Made by a program: the position numbers and the translations under genes. Positions 24,307-37,563 of a DNA stretch of 64,000 nucleotides are shown one piece after another. This DNA comes from Chinchilla lanigera (lineage: Eukaryota > Chordata > Mammalia > Rodentia > Chinchillidae). The DNA lies in the NCBI RefSeq assembly GCF_000276665.1, contig NW_004955466.1, forward strand, positions 11,273,567 through 11,337,566, written 5' to 3'. The notes beneath the pieces are model-generated. The model was not told where the DNA came from. It was given only the letters and a program-made list of their open reading frames with translations, and did not search any database. The number at the start of each line of letters is the position of its first letter. Position 1 is the first letter of the stretch.

Positions 24307-25085
24307 GAATAGAAATGTTCTTTTCATTGTGGGCCAGGAAGTCTTAGGCTCCATGAACATTTTCCTGTCATATGATTTTTAGGTGGATTGTTCCTGCAGT
24401 TTGAATTATCTGTACTTCTGGATTAGAGAAATTTTTCTTGACTTTGGGGAAGGCTTATCTGTGTCCCATTGTTCAGATAAATTATTTGCTATATAACTAG
24501 ACAGAGCTTTTGTTTTTAAATTGTATGAGCAATAAATCCTCTCTCTCTCTCTCCCAATAGTATGTTGCTGTTTCTTCCTTTATTACCGCATCATCCCATT
24601 TTGTTTGGTTCCTGCCCTTTCTACTCAGGTGAAACTTTATTCACTGGTAGGGTTGCTAGATCCAGTAGCTTCTTGGTTGTTCTCTGCTTATTGAAATACC
24701 AGTCTTAAGACCTAATTCAGTACCAACAGCAATACTCAGTTTTCTTCTTTCTGGACAGAACCAGTTAACCCTTCTGTGTTTTTCCTGACTTCTTTTATAG
24801 TATTTACTGCACTTTCAGTGCCTATACCTTAATCACGACACATGACAGAGATGTCTTATCTCGTTTATTGCTGTATTCCTAGTAGTTAGTGCAGTACAGG
24901 GTTCAGAAATACTTGAATGATTAACTGTGTTTCTAGCATATTGTTTGTACCTCTTTAAAGAAGCAGTTTGAATTTTGACTCGTGTAATCTTCACTTTTTA
25001 TAAGCTTTCTTTGAACAATAATAGCCTTATTTTTGTGCACAGTACATAAGATTTTAAAAGCTAAGGGAATCTGTATGGTTAACCA

Positions 25086-25236
25086 CGTTTTTTTTTTTAA
25101 AGACAGGGTCTCTCTATGTAGTTCAGGCTGGCCTTGAACTCACTAAGTATTCCAGGTTGGCCCAAACTTGTGGCCATCCTCCTGCCTCAGCCTCCCAAGT
25201 GCTAGGATTACAGGTGTGTGCCACCATGCCTGGCTA
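25086..25236 (-). repeat. B1 SINE
   Basis: Poly-T, agacagggtctctctatg, duplicated core, and gtgtgccaccatgcctggc. Confidence 0.92.
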
Positions 25237-25464
25237 CTGCATTTGTTAAAATGCAGTTTGGGTAAAAAATATTGTTTTGTTTATAATTGCATTATTCTGA
25301 GGAAAACTTTGAAATTATAGTGTAATTCTCTAAGAATATAGTGACTAATTATAAAACATTAAACATACGATTTAAATTGTATCAAATTAGGCCATGTTTT
25401 CTTTCTTTTAAAAGCTCAAAAAATGTTGACAGTATCAAAAAATGTATCAGAAAGTCATTTGATT

Positions 25465-25550
25465 GGGAGAGGAGGGTACCAGGAATTGAACCCAGGGCTG
25501 TGTGCACACTAGGCAACTGCTGTACCAACACTGCCTACTTCCCTATTCCT
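25465..25550 (-). repeat. Diverged ID / dID SINE
   Basis: gggtaccaggaattgaaccc ... acactaggcaactgctgtac: worn antisense ID. Confidence 0.6.
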
Positions 25551-25916
25551 AAGAAGGGTTTTTAAATAACATTTTCTATGGTTTCCACTGTGCTGTTATT
25601 TGAAAAATTCTTAAAGACACTGGTGTTTTTTGTTTAGGTTTTTTAGATCTGTGGAGCTATTAATGGAGATACATACACATCCTATCAATTTTTACTTTCT
25701 GTTTACCAAATTTGTGACTTTGTATTGTGTTTATGTTGTTTTGGTTACCACTAGACATTAGTAGCCAGAGAGTTGAAATGTAGGTTCTTTTTTGCCCAAA
25801 TAATGTCTTGGTGGAATAGATATCTGCATTTTGCCTTACTGTGACTTTTTGCCAGTTTTTTAATGTCAGAATTAGACGTGTTAAAACAGCATAGCTAAAG
25901 ACTTAAAAAATTTATT

Positions 25917-26083
25917 GCCACGCATGGTGGTGCACACCTGTAATCCCAGCAGTTGGGAGGCTGAGGCAGGAGGGTCGCTGTAGGTTTGAGGACAGTTTGG
26001 GCTACATAAGTGAGTTCAAGGCCAACCTGAACTGTAGTGAGACGCTGTATCAAAAAACAAAAAAAAAACAACAACAACAAAAA
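25917..26083 (+). repeat. B1 SINE
   Basis: ccacgcatggtggtgcacac to a tail of A and CAA repeats. Confidence 0.92.
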
Positions 26084-26654
26084 TTCTTTATATTGGGCAT
26101 TGACCAATTACAACATTAAAAAAGGAAGCAGGTGAAATGATTGCTTCATGAATAAGTGGTACCTTTGTCCGTAAGCTGATCTGATTTGACTTTGTTACAT
26201 CCCCTACATGCTATGGCTGCTGATTGTATAGTGGCTGAGACAAAGAGTCTCAGGTTGTGTTTTACTTAGGGGAAAGAATAAAGAAATGCAAATAATTTGA
26301 ATGAGTTTCTAGTGTGTAATTTGTAAAGTACACCTGTATACTTGCAATAATAAGCCTGTGTAGTAGCCATTGATTTTTATGTATTCTCTCTTAAAATAAA
26401 TTAGAATGTTGACAGGTGATTGATCAGCATGATTAACGGCTTTACTTTTTTAAGTTGTAGATGTTCTTAAATCTTTATCTATGAAAAATTGAAAATTTTA
26501 AGAACTTTTAAAGATTTAAGGTATGTTTACCATTATATTAATATTCAGAGCTAATTATTATAAAATGAAATCAAAAGTTCTTAATGGAATTTAGAGGTGT
26601 AGCACATGACTTTGAAACATTTTCAGTTGAAACTGTCATTATTTAGTTAGTTAT

Positions 26655-26722
26655 TATAGTGCTGGAACTGAACCTGAAGCCGCTCACACGCTAGGGAAGC
26701 ACTGTTACTAATGTAGCTCTTA
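26655..26722 (-). repeat. Worn dID remnant
   Basis: ttatagtgctggaactgaac ... acgctagggaagcactg then aatgtagctctta. Confidence 0.45.
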
Positions 26723-26894
26723 ATTTTTGGTGATTTATGATGAAAATATTTCTCCTTTTGAGAAGCCATAATAAACATAATAGAAAACTTGGAAAATAGA
26801 AATTGAGTCTGCCAATTTTCTGGCATATGCATTTTGGTATTTTGTTATTTGTTTTGTTTTTGATGCATGTGTTTTAATATTTGCTGTATTTTTG

Positions 26895-27035
26895 CTATTG
26901 TGGTTTTGTTTTTGTTTGAGACAATCTAGGCTGTCCTTGAACTTGCTAGGTAGCCCTGATTGACCTTGAACACTCAGTCCTCCTGCCTCAGTCTCCTGAC
27001 TGTTGGTATCAGGCATTTGCCTACATGCCAGCTCA
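26895..27035 (-). repeat. B1 SINE, diverged
   Basis: Antisense B1 with a deletion after tttgagacaatc. The duplicated cttgaac segments remain. Confidence 0.75.
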
Positions 27036-28689
27036 CGTGGTTTTTTTTAGGTATCTTCTCCCATATAAGACTATGCTCCATGACCTGTTGCATTGTTTAT
27101 AGTTTGCTTTCCCAACAGCCTAGTTTGCTTAATTTAATGCTATTTATTTCTAGCAGTATACGAGTAATGCACAAGACATTTTGGTATATTCTAGACATAA
27201 AAGTTACAGCCTACCATATTTTGTACTATCAAAAGAATAAAATAGGTCATTATTAACTAGATTATTGGTAGCCAGAAAGATCTAAGTTATTTTTCGTTAA
27301 AATATATACATATAAGGGTAGAAAGATTCATTAATTCTTTTGTCCTCCACAAGGTAAAAGATGACTTTTTAGCTTTTTAATTATGTGTGCTTATTACTAT
27401 GTTTATTTGTATGTATTTTTAATAATTATATTTTAAACATTTTTAATTTCACTAGAAACACATTTTGGCTATGGCATAGAGACAGCTAGGTAGTTGATTA
27501 TAGGCAAATCATTTACCTTTTTCTAGGCTGTCACTTAGTCTGTGCAGTTTGGTGTTAGTTCCTTTGTAAAGAACAATAAAAAAATTAGTTGTTCATTCAG
27601 CAGATACCAGTGGAAAAGGAGGTTTGCTAAATTCTGGACAGTATGTGAGTGGTTAGGTTCTGTGAGCGTGCCTGCTCTTCAAGGGCTTCCAAACTTATAG
27701 TATTAAAAATGCTATCTAAATTGTAGTGGTTTGGTGTACAAAAGAATAATGGTTTGTTGCTAAGAGAATCAGTGGAGTATCACTGTTAACTCTGACTGTT
27801 AAATAGAATTCAACTTTGTCAGTTTTCTTTAGAACCAAAAATTCCTCAATTGTCCTTTGGCTTCCTCTGTGATACTTCCATGATGGAGAGCAAAAGTAGC
27901 TTCATAGTGAATTTCGAGTATAAACCCAGATTTTAAAAGAATTTAACTGGTTAAGCATTAAAAAGTAGTTGCTTTTTTTTTTCCCCTGGCATTTTCTTTT
28001 GTGTTGAGTAATATACAATCTCTTTATTTAGAAATTTACAGTAACCCTTTGTGTAATTTTTTTCTGTTTAATTGGGCTTTATTTTGTTAATTTGTTAGGA
28101 TGCTTATGGACTAGAATTTAACTCTTAACCACACTTTAGTAGTGTGTTTGCCTGGCTGTAGATAGCCTTAAGTGTGTTACAGATATTTTAGATTGCCAGA
28201 TACTAATGATGGTGGGCTCGGATCCCCTTCATCTTTTCCTAAATAGATTAGCTCTCCCATTTGCTGCTTTATTTTGCTCTGGAAAACAATCAGGGAAGTA
28301 CAGAAGAGTGTTTACTACTAAGCTCAAATTCATATTTGCTAGTCATATTACATTTCATTCATCTGTGAAACGGAGATAACCATATCTATTTTATAGAGTT
28401 GCTCTGAAAACAGTGACATCATACATAGCACATCTTTTTAAAAATATGAAATCAGTCACAAGTTTTGCATTGTTTCAGAGTACGTGTCATTAAATTGCCT
28501 TGATTTAACATTTTAGCTGTTAGGTACTGACGTAATAATATATTTCCAGGAATTACCCAAGAGAACTGTTTAAAACTAAAAACTTACACTGAAATGTTCC
28601 ATACTCTATCATGGCATGCATTAGTAAAAATTGAATTTTTTAAGATCATAGATTGGATTTTAATTATCTTAAACCAACTTGTTGGCTAT

Positions 28690-28808
28690 GTATTGTTTTG
28701 TTTTTTGTTTTGTTTCGTTTTGTTTTTCTGAGATGGGATCTCACTGTGTAGTCCAGGTTGGCTTTGAATTCACTGTGTAGCCCAGGCTGGCCTCAGAGTC
28801 TTCCTAGG
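28690..28808 (-). repeat. B1 SINE, 5'-truncated
   Basis: gagatgggatctcactgtg ... agcccaggctggcctcagag, then the match ends. Confidence 0.8.
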
Positions 28809-28861
28809 AGTATTTTTACTTGATCCTGAACTTTTGTTTGTTGGTGTTTTGGTTTGGTTTG

Positions 28862-28922
28862 AGGGTTTTTTTGTTTTTGTTTTTGTTTTTTGTTATTTTT
28901 TGTTTTTGTTTTTGTATTTTTG
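28862..28922 (+). repeat. (GTTTTT)n simple repeat
   Basis: G plus T-run repeats forming the tail complement of the next SINE. Confidence 0.85.
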
Positions 28923-29106
28923 CAGTGCTGGAGATTGCATCCAGAACTTTGTGAATGATCTATATCCCCAAGCCCTCTAATATTTTATTTTGAGAGAGAA
29001 TCTCACCATATTGCTAAATTACCCAGGCTGGGCACCAACTTACGATTCTCCTGCCTTAGCCTCCCAGATGCTGAAATTAGAAGTGTGTATTGCCATGCCC
29101 AGTTGA
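28923..29106 (-). repeat. B1-dID fusion SINE
   Basis: agtgctggagattgcatcc ... atctatatccccaagccc, then antisense B1 (gagagagaatctcaccatat ... attgccatgcccag). Confidence 0.75.
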
Positions 29107-29439
29107 TCCTAAACTATTAATTACTTGATTTTAGATCTTTTACAGGCTTAGGTGTAGCATGAAATTTGCTTTTAGGAGTTAATCGCACAGGTACTTGCCT
29201 ATAGATAATACTTCACGTACCCTGGCTGTTGAAAAGTATGCAAACACTTTTGTGTAATGTTTATATAATGTATGTCATACAATGAAATGGGCTGAGGACA
29301 CATTGAGTGTTAAAAAGCTTTCTGTGCCAGGCAGTATGGTAGGTGAGGAGAATGTAGCTGTGTAGGAGGTACATGTTGTATTCTGTTGTGTTGTCTCACC
29401 ATCTAGGAGTGGTGATCATTAGAGTATTTCATAGGGGCA

Positions 29440-30110
29440 GTGCAAAGTGTTGTGGGGTAGTACAAAGGGAAAGGAATACTCCACCTGATCTGAAGTAATA
29501 CGCCAAGGCCGTAAGTGAGAAGTATAGGAAGGACATCTTTATAGACAGAAAACAGTTTTTACGAAAAAACAAAAGAAGGAAAGATCATGGTAGATTCCAG
29601 ACACAGAAAGTTTGGTGTTGAACATGAATACAAAGAGGAGAGAGACTTAGCGCAAAACTGGAGTTGTTCGCAGAGGCTGTATCTTGATAAATCTCTTAGG
29701 TCTCGTTAGATTATTTTTAAATGTTGGACTTTATCTTGATAGCAAAAGAGTAAATACATTTTTTATCAGGGAATAACAAGCATCACTCTTAGAAAATGGG
29801 AGAGTTCTTGAGTTAGCAAGCTCTTGTAATTAACAGTGGGCATTAATGGGAACTTGGATTAGGATATGGTATTGAGGATAGAAAAAAGAGAACCAGTTTG
29901 AGAGATGATTTAAGAAGGAATGTTAGCAAGAGTTAGTGGTTTGACATTTGTAGCTGGGTAGAGAGCAAAGAGTTCAAGATAACTCAGGTTTCCACTTTGA
30001 GGCATTCTTGTGGTAGGATGGAAATCCTGCTCATTGAGTTATGGAATTGTGGAGAAAGAGCAGATTGTTAGGATATGATAAGTTGAGGTACTGTCTTTTT
30101 TCTGTTTATA
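29440..30110 (+). repeat. Old interspersed repeat, family not assigned
   Basis: Purine-rich text of a style common in old mammalian repeats (for example tcaagataactcaggtttcc near 29970). No coding frame. I cannot name the family. Confidence 0.35.
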
Positions 30111-30528
30111 TCTGTTTGAATTCTTGTCAGACCTTTCAATAGCTTGAGATAAAACTGGAGAGCCTCGTATACTTTGTAGTTGGGCTTTTGTTCATTTGTC
30201 CTTTGTCATTTTTTCTGTGTTTAAACAGCTGAGGGTAGTAACTGGCTTAGTGTGGTGTGGTAGATGAGATTCAAAGGCAAATAGAGCTGTAAGAGTTGGG
30301 ATGATGGGGTCAAGCGTGTTTTGATAAAGAGGCAGAAATAAGTTTTAAAAAACACTATTCAGGAATATCAGTTCTTCATTTCCATGGCCATTAGTACGAT
30401 AATATTTAAAGACTTATGAAAGTTAATACTCTGCTCCTCTGTTAAGTTTTGGTATCAGTAATGCTAGGCCAGTAGTTCTAAAATTGTAGATCCTCAGCCA
30501 GCAGCAACACTAATCACCTTGTGATTTA

Positions 30529-30705
30529 CAGTGGTGCCTCGGTTCACTAACTTGATTCTTTTCACAGTTCTGGTCACAAACTGAATTGGACACTAACGGA
30601 ATCAAATTCAATGGCTAGGTTCAATGTTGACCTTAGGGGGATATTTGGTTTAGTTCATAACCAGAATCATGGAAAGAATTCAGTTCATGTACTTGAAATC
30701 CAGAT
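30529..30705. mobile_element. Pogo/Tigger-like MITE, copy 1
   Basis: Starts CAGTGGTGCCTCGGTTCACT after a TA. The inverted halves share ttctggtcacaaactgaatt versus ttctggttatgaactaaacc (reverse complement). Same family as 56593-56775. Non-coding. Confidence 0.7.
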
Positions 30706-31096
30706 ACTCTCTCCTACTCAGAAACTCTAGGGTGGGGCTCAGTAAACCCTTCAGATGATTATGGTATGCCTTGAGTATTCCTGGTCCAAGTTCAGCACAT
30801 TGTTTCTGCAAAAGGCCAGATAGTAAAATACTTTGGCCTTTGTAGAACTTTTGTATTTGCGGTAATTGCTCAGTTCTGCTCTGTATCAAAAAGCAGACAT
30901 AGACATGTAAACAGATGAGCCTGACTGTTCCAGTAAAAGTTTATCTACAAAAGCAGGGAGCAGGCATATTTGGCTCATAGTCTGTAGTTTACAGACTCTG
31001 GTATACATGAGACAAATATAGTTGTTGTCAAGATAAGTGATAACATTAATGAAAATACAGGAATTGCAGGTCAATCTCAGTAGTTTCAAGTCCTGG

Positions 31097-31152
31097 TTTT
31101 ATTTTTGGTTTTCTTTTGCCATCTTTTTATTTTTGGTTTTCTTTTGCCATCT
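31097..31152 (+). repeat. Perfect tandem duplication, 2 x 28 bp
   Basis: Unit ttttatttttggttttcttt plus tgccatct occurs twice with no mismatch (31097-31124 and 31125-31152), 443 nt before the last NAA30 exon. Confidence 0.9.
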
Positions 31153-31324
31153 TATTTTCCACCACAGGGAAATCACTCATCTTTGTTTTAGTGTAAAACA
31201 TAAACAATCTTGTTAAAAATTCCAAACATCACAAAAATTAGTAGAACAGAAAGTAAGCCCCTGGAGATCCCACCTCACTTAGACTCAAAGATGTTTTCAT
31301 TGTCAGTTTTTAAACAAGTCAATG

Positions 31325-31484
31325 TGGTGGGCATGGTGGCACACACCTGTAATCCCAGCACTGGGGAGGCTGAGGCAGGAGGATCGTTGCAGGTTCAAGA
31401 CCAGCCTGGGCTACAAAGTGAGCTCAAGGCAGCCTGACCTGCATAATGAGACCCTGTCTCAAAAAAGAAAAGAAAAGAAAAAAA
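31325..31484 (+). repeat. B1 SINE
   Basis: tggtgggcatggtggcacac ... gagaccctgtctcaaaa. Flanks aacaagtcaatgtg and aacaaatcagtgtg suggest an eroded target duplication. It sits only about 110 nt before the last NAA30 exon. Confidence 0.92.
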
Positions 31485-31594
31485 CCAACAAATCAGTGTG
31501 TAGTATTTTTTTCTTAATTATTTAAGCTGGGTATATGCTCTGTAAGCTTTTCAAATTATAAAATTATAACTCAGTTTTCTTTCATTTCTTGAAG

Positions 31595-31732
31595 GTTGTT
31601 TTGGAAACCGAAATAACAAATAAGTCTGCTTTGAAACTTTATGAAAATCTTGGTTTTGTTCGAGATAAGCGGCTGTTCAGATACTATTTAAATGGAGTTG
31701 ATGCACTGCGACTTAAACTATGGCTGCGTTGA
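31595..31732 (+). CDS. NAA30: NAA30 terminal coding exon
   Basis: The acceptor tttcttgaag|GTTGTT opens a 45-codon stretch ending CTGCGT TGA at 31732. It encodes [20 protein letters not shown], then [20 protein letters not shown] and KLWLR. This is the C-terminal part of the GNAT fold: the VxLET beta5 strand, the NxxAxxLYExLGF helix-turn typical of N-terminal acetyltransferases, and the conserved Arg/Tyr-rich end. The stop position gives the usual NAA30 C-terminus ending KLWLR. The exon continues into a long 3' UTR. Confidence 0.97.
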   Translation, partial: VVLETEITNKSALKLYENLGFVRDKRLFRYYLNGVDALRLKLWLR

Positions 31733-34700
31733 GAAACTGACATCGAGGAACAACTTCCAACCACACAGAGTCGACCTTTGCATGCAATGCAATTTGTACA
31801 GAATTGCTTTGCAGGTGGATTTAGTAATTCCCATGCAGCTCTTTATCTGTCAGTGTCTCATTGAGTGTCGCACAATATTTGTTGCACTTTGGCATGGCGC
31901 ATTCGTTCTGAATTAAAAGAGATTGTTTTAAACTAAAGGAGTTCTTTTGGTACCAGCAAGATGTGCCAGTTGATAGCCAAGATTTGTTCATTTGCAGTCT
32001 GCTGACAATGTTATTTACATAGTGACCATTTTATCACAGAACCAGTAAGTGGAACATAATTTGTTCCTTAAAAAGCCAATGTAGATTGTAAAAGTCTCTG
32101 AGTGTACTAACATTTCACACAAAACCTGCCATAGTTTTCTGAAGAGGATGAGGGAAAAGTTTCAATTTTAGGTTTTATTTTTTCAATATTAAATTTTCCA
32201 TTCTTGAATATTGGTACCTCAGTGATTAGTGAATGAAAAAATGTAGGGTGGGATATGTCTTACAGTGAGTAAAGATAATTAAAGTGCGTCTGCCAGTGCC
32301 TGTGTAGATAAGTATATTTGTCTTCATCTCTAGTTTTTGAATGCATGCTGACTTTTCCTTTTCTTTATGGCCTTTGCAAGCAAATTTTTGTTTTTATTTA
32401 AATTCTAAATTTGACAATAAATTATTTCAGATTTTTATAATTTGGATACTTTTTCCAGGTGACAATGCTTCACCTTACAAGTCCCTTCTTTCCATGCAGT
32501 AACAAATAGAATCTGCTTGGAAAATGTTTGAGAAATGGCTCAAGAGGGATGAGAAAAGTTGATGGAGCTAGGAATTGCTGGATTTTAGGTGCACTTTTTT
32601 TTGAGGGAACTTTTGGGAAAGAATAGAAAATTAAATTGGTATCATTTTATTTAATCAAAATTACTGCAACAGCTTTTATAAAGTAACTAAAAGTATTTTC
32701 CCCACTTGATTTGGATTTACATTGCTTCCATTTCTTAAAATGCTTCACTTTGGTTCATGGTCTTCAAAATAAATTTCAAGGTGTATTGTATCCTTTTAAG
32801 CTGCTTTTATTTTCTTTTCACTTGTCTAAATAGATTCTTGGGAAGAGCTTTGCCTTGTTCCTCCAGAAAAACAAGAGATAAAGGAAAATCTTTTTTAATG
32901 AGTTCTTTGGGTTTTCACCCACCATGTTTATTAATTACGTTATGTATTGATAAATTTGTCAGTGTAACAAATTTTGAAGTTAATTGCTTTCAGTTGAGTC
33001 AGCAAACCTATGGTGGATAACTTATTTAACTGGAAAACCTAAGTACCCATAAGAAAAGGTTTATTCTTTGTGAAAAAATGTCCTATAGAATCTGTTGTTG
33101 TTGCTGTTTTCATTTGAATATGCTTTACATCGCCTCTAGGAGTTGGTTTGAATTTTTTGTGGCTATAATTACTGTATTTTTAAAAAACCCTACCTCCATT
33201 AACAGTTGGTAAAGGCCCCTTTTCAGGAAAGTTTGCATTTTTTTTTTTTTAAGGAAAGCTGCTCTTTGCTCAGTATAGTATTTTGAAAGTGAACATGCTA
33301 ATTACTTTTAAAATAAAGATACACAATTTATATTTGATGAAAATAAAACCTTCCTGCTGTGGTGGGATCATTTATAATTCCTAATTTTAAAGAAAACTTT
33401 TTCTTTCTATTCTATATTGCTCTTCAGAATTTAATGAGCAGAATACTGGGTTATTAAAAATAAGACCACACAGTACTCAGCTTTTCAGCTGACTTGTTTT
33501 GCATCTGTTTTAGAAGAATACTAGTCATAGTAATGCTTCTGTTATTATTTTTAATATGAAGGAAACAATCTAAAACAGTATTATGTCATCAGATTTACTT
33601 CACCCCTTTCTATATGACTTGCTGGTTAATAGGGTAATGATTGTTGTTGAATACACATTTGCTTGACTCAGTAATGGGGACAGTTATAGATAACTTGCTA
33701 GATTATCAGTTCAGACCATCTTTGTTTTAGTTGGCCTATCAAACTATCACCACTGATCCTTAACCTCACATTTCCTGGATCAGCTGTTACCTGAGCATTT
33801 GTAAACATGACCTTAACTGTGTGACTAGAAACTCAATGGTTGCCATATTGTTCTGTTGGTGTATGTTAATTAAGTATCAGTGTATACCTTATGCCTTTAA
33901 TCGGATGCACAAAAATTGTTCACCTAAAATTTTAACCTCTAGCATGATAATCCAGCACCAAAATTAAAAGTATCCATTCAAGTCAAAATGTATAAACATT
34001 AAGTTACTTTAAGCTTTTGTTTTTCTTAATATCAGCTTAAAATAATTTCATTTAATTGATAGAGTACGTTCACTTGGCTGAAACTGAGTAAAATTGGCGC
34101 AACTTTCTTTTAATAGGGTGCTGCTTCCTTAAGGCTGACTGTACTGTGTACTATCCACTGACACTGGTTTGGCAGATGGTACTGCTGAAACTTTTTACAC
34201 ATGCTACCATGAAGCTATATATGTTAATATTGAAGAAGCTTAACGGGTATACTACCATTTTTGATGTGTGGGCTAATTTTCCTTATATTGGGATGAAACT
34301 ACTTACTCTAGAGAAGTTCACGGATCAGAAACCAGACATTAGTTTTTGGAGTTGAAGCCAGCAAAATAAAAAGAAAGGAATTACTATTAAAAATTGGTTT
34401 TAATATTTTCTGCCTCTCTTGTCCAAGTTACCTTCCCCATTTGCTTGATAAATCTATGTAAAAGGAGTTTGTCATATTTTAACTTTACCTTGCCCTGTGT
34501 TACAGTATCAGCAGACGTGTAAGACTGGATGTGTATATTTATTATGGTATCTAAAAATCATAAAATTCATCACTTTTCAGGAGCATAGATCAAATTGGTA
34601 ATGCATCAGAGTGAGTTTTCAGTGCACCATGACGTCTCTATAATGTTATAGGGTTTTCAGGTTTGTAAAAACATAAATTATATTGACATCAAATATGAGT

Positions 34701-34855
34701 TGCGTATCTATTAAGTATGACGTGTATCTCAAAATATTGGACTGATGTTTGATGACTGGATATTACTGCATAATTTTCTCCTCTTGTCCCATATCCTTTT
34801 GGAGAGAGAGATTCAGTGGGGGTTTGAAATGTGCAAGCTGTCTAAGTTGCAGTCA

Positions 34856-34861
34856 AATAAA
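34856..34861 (+). promoter_or_regulatory. NAA30: Candidate NAA30 poly(A) signal AATAAA
   Basis: AATAAAG about 3.1 kb after the stop codon, with a GT-rich element (cgttgtgttggc) about 10-20 nt downstream. This is the best-formed cleavage context of the candidates. Confidence 0.5.
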
Positions 34862-36036
34862 GTATGGTTACGTTGTGTTGGCATTTTTCTTTGAGATACA
34901 GCTGTGTGCATTTTGATTGGGTTGTTTTGCTTTTACCTACTCAGAAAAACAAGTAATCTATTCTGTTCCCCAGTTCTTGCCTCCTACCCTAGAGTTATTT
35001 GAAGAAATGATAAAGTTATTATCATTCTACCTTTTGTTCTGAGAAAGTAAACCTGATTTTTAAGTAATCAAAGTCGCTTTTTTATCAGCTCATTACAAAT
35101 TTGAGAACATTCTTGCATGCTTTAAACTGAAAGTTTTTTTTTTTTTTAAGTCTTTGTCCCATAGCAGTTTATTTCTTAAGGGTTTTTTGTTTTGTTTTTT
35201 AACTATTTCTTGTTGGCACAGTTCCAGTATAAGTGATTTTTTTTTTTCCTTTGCTAAGACACTAAGAGGAGTATCTAAAGGTCTTTTTGCCTCATTTTTT
35301 GAAGCACTTGTTCATAATTATGCATGCTTTCATTTTCCAAGATTTTGGGATATTAGTGGAAGGATGAGAGGGTCTGTTTTAGTCATGATTGCTAAGTTAC
35401 TTGCATCACACATACCAGATATTCACTTTGTTCTTCATAATAATGTAGAAATATCTTAATTGAGTTCATGTTTTATTTGGGTCTTACAAAGAATTATGTG
35501 CAAGTGTTACTAAATTCACTCTACATAAGGACCAGAAAGTTAGTAATACTAGTTCGTAGCTTGCACATAGATTAGTATTAACTATTAAACTATAGCCTAG
35601 GTGTAGTGATGGTCTTTTTATAAACTTTGTAAAATAGGAGTTTTTAGAAACATTTTATGGGAATATAGCACAGCTGCACTTTTTTATGACAATGGATGCA
35701 CTTTGTACTCCCATATGTTGACTACTAGTTGTGAAATTCCTGAGGCCATGAAGTGTGATCAGTATGGTTGAGGGACTAAGTTTTTAGTTTAATTGAAATT
35801 AGTGACATGTGGCCAGTGTCCACTGTATTGGACAGCATACCTTTAGACTGTATAAGGAGTAATAACTGAAGAAAGTGTATTTTATATAGACTGTTAAAGA
35901 CACCAATTTACTAAATACAAAGTATATCACAAAAACTAAGCTAAAGAGACTAGCTGAACTATTAATATTATTGATACAGTGTCCAGCATCTGTCTACCCC
36001 CTATTGTGATGTAGCTGCCAGAGAAAAGCTGTTTGG

Positions 36037-36084
36037 TTTTATTGTTGGGAGATCTCTGAGTTTTATTGTTGGGAGATCTCTGGG
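36037..36084 (+). repeat. Tandem duplication, 2 x 24 bp
   Basis: Unit ttttattgttgggagatctc plus tgag/tggg, one mismatch. A further local duplication follows (cagatttaaaaggcattaca near 36119 and cagatttaaaagtcattaca near 36171), with a short ATTACATGG run between. Confidence 0.85.
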
Positions 36085-37563
36085 CTGCAGTGATGCATAT
36101 TCTCGGTTGCCTTCCTTTCAGATTTAAAAGGCATTACATGGATTACATGGATTACATCCATTACATGGATTCAGATTTAAAAGTCATTACACTGATAAGT
36201 TTTTCTTACTCTAAATGAATTGGAGGACCTTTCACTTGCAAGTGAAATTGATCTTTTCATTTACCTGAAACATAGAGGTTTCTCATATTTGAATTTCTTA
36301 CTTTTTTTTTTTTTTTCCTTAATTCTGGGAAATTACTTATGCTGATAAGGCCAAAGGCAAGTGTTTCTGTTTTTGAGCAGACCAGATTAATTTTGTTGTG
36401 TTCCATGACCAGGAAATACAACCCTTGGCTCTAGCTGGTCATCTGGTAAGTTGTAATTCAACAGAAGGGCTGGAATGGAAACATTAAACACCTGGCAGAA
36501 GGGTGCCTGGATTGGCCTGTGAAGAGCTTAAAATGTTCTGTTGATAGCAACTCCAGTGTCTTGTCATTATAGGAAAAAGACTAGAATTAACAGGGACCCC
36601 AGCAGTGCCAAAACTTACCTTCTACTACCACTTTAGAAATTAATACAATGCAAGGGTTATAATGAAATAATTTTCAGTGTAACTATGTTGTTTTATGATA
36701 CTAAGAAATAAGCTTATTTTTAGCTTGGTGAATTTTTATGACTACCTCTTTGCTGTATGAATATATTTTAATTTCTAAGACCTCAATTTTCCTGGAATGT
36801 GTATGTATAATTTATAAATAACCATATGCTGGAGGAAAGACATGACTTTTAAAGACATTGTATAAAGACATTTGTTGAATGGATTTGTTACATCTTAAAA
36901 AACACCCATAACCTTTTTGGTCCCCTTGATAAGAGAGTACTTAGTAAACATGCTTTCATTTAGTGTGAGATTTGTATTCCAGAAAGTGCACACCATCATT
37001 TGTTTATTTATAGCTGCAATGTTTAAATGTCTTAACTTTTACTTTTCATGCCAAAGAAACAAGCCCTTTTAAAAAGCCAGTAGGTTGCACAAAATGAAAA
37101 AATAACTTTTATTTATTTGGATTTTTTTTTTTTTACCTCAATCATGCCTAAGTTTTATTTGCTGGGATATAAATATTTTACAGAGTTAAAGCCAGTAGTT
37201 AACACTTTATAAAAATGCACGTATGTTTTAGGAATGCACTAATTCCATTGAAGAACATACTGACATTCTTAAACAGATGCATTAAAATCCAATGCTGTGT
37301 AAAACTTCTTAAAGTTGATACATAATTGCTAAAATTCATGTGTGTGATTCAGTGCCTTAATATGTAGGGGACTGAACACTATTATCTTTCGGACCAGATG
37401 GGTATAGTTGTACATGGTTATGGGTCAATTTAGAGGGCCTGAACTTACTGCCTTAAAACTAAACCTGCTGTCTTTTAACTTGGGTACCTCCCTTTCCAAA
37501 TTGTGGCTATAAACTGTGACTGCACAGTCTGCTAGCATTATACCTGCTTTAATTGTGAATGCA

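Larger units (their letters stand above)
21760..31594 (+). other. NAA30: NAA30 intron 3 of the visible gene
   Basis: A 9835-nt GT-AG intron. It is dense in B1, ID and B1-dID elements up to 29.1 kb, followed by an unassigned old repeat, a MER5-like remnant and a pogo-like MITE. No coding sequence is supported within it. Confidence 0.9.
14223..31732 (+). other. NAA30: NAA30 gene, visible coding span (4 coding exons, N-terminus in gap)
   Basis: Gene-level entry for the catalytic subunit of NatC (N-alpha-acetyltransferase 30). NatC acetylates nascent protein N-termini that start Met followed by a bulky hydrophobic residue, and acts on the ribosome with NAA35 and NAA38. Four coding exons join in frame: the one ending at 14513, then 19414-19537, 21704-21759 and 31595-31732. 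All junctions are GT-AG. The introns are 4900, 2166 and 9835 nt. The joined visible product is 202 residues and agrees closely with the mammalian C-terminus as I remember it (human protein about 362 aa). About 160 residues therefore lie in the unknown bases 13233-14222. No internal stop or frameshift is seen, so the gene looks intact. The downstream neighbour CCDC198 is convergent. Confidence 0.97.

Noticed and set aside
31692..31916. 74-codon frame overlapping the last NAA30 exon
   Set aside because: It is a shifted frame through the NAA30 C-terminus and 3' UTR. The true frame ends at 31732.
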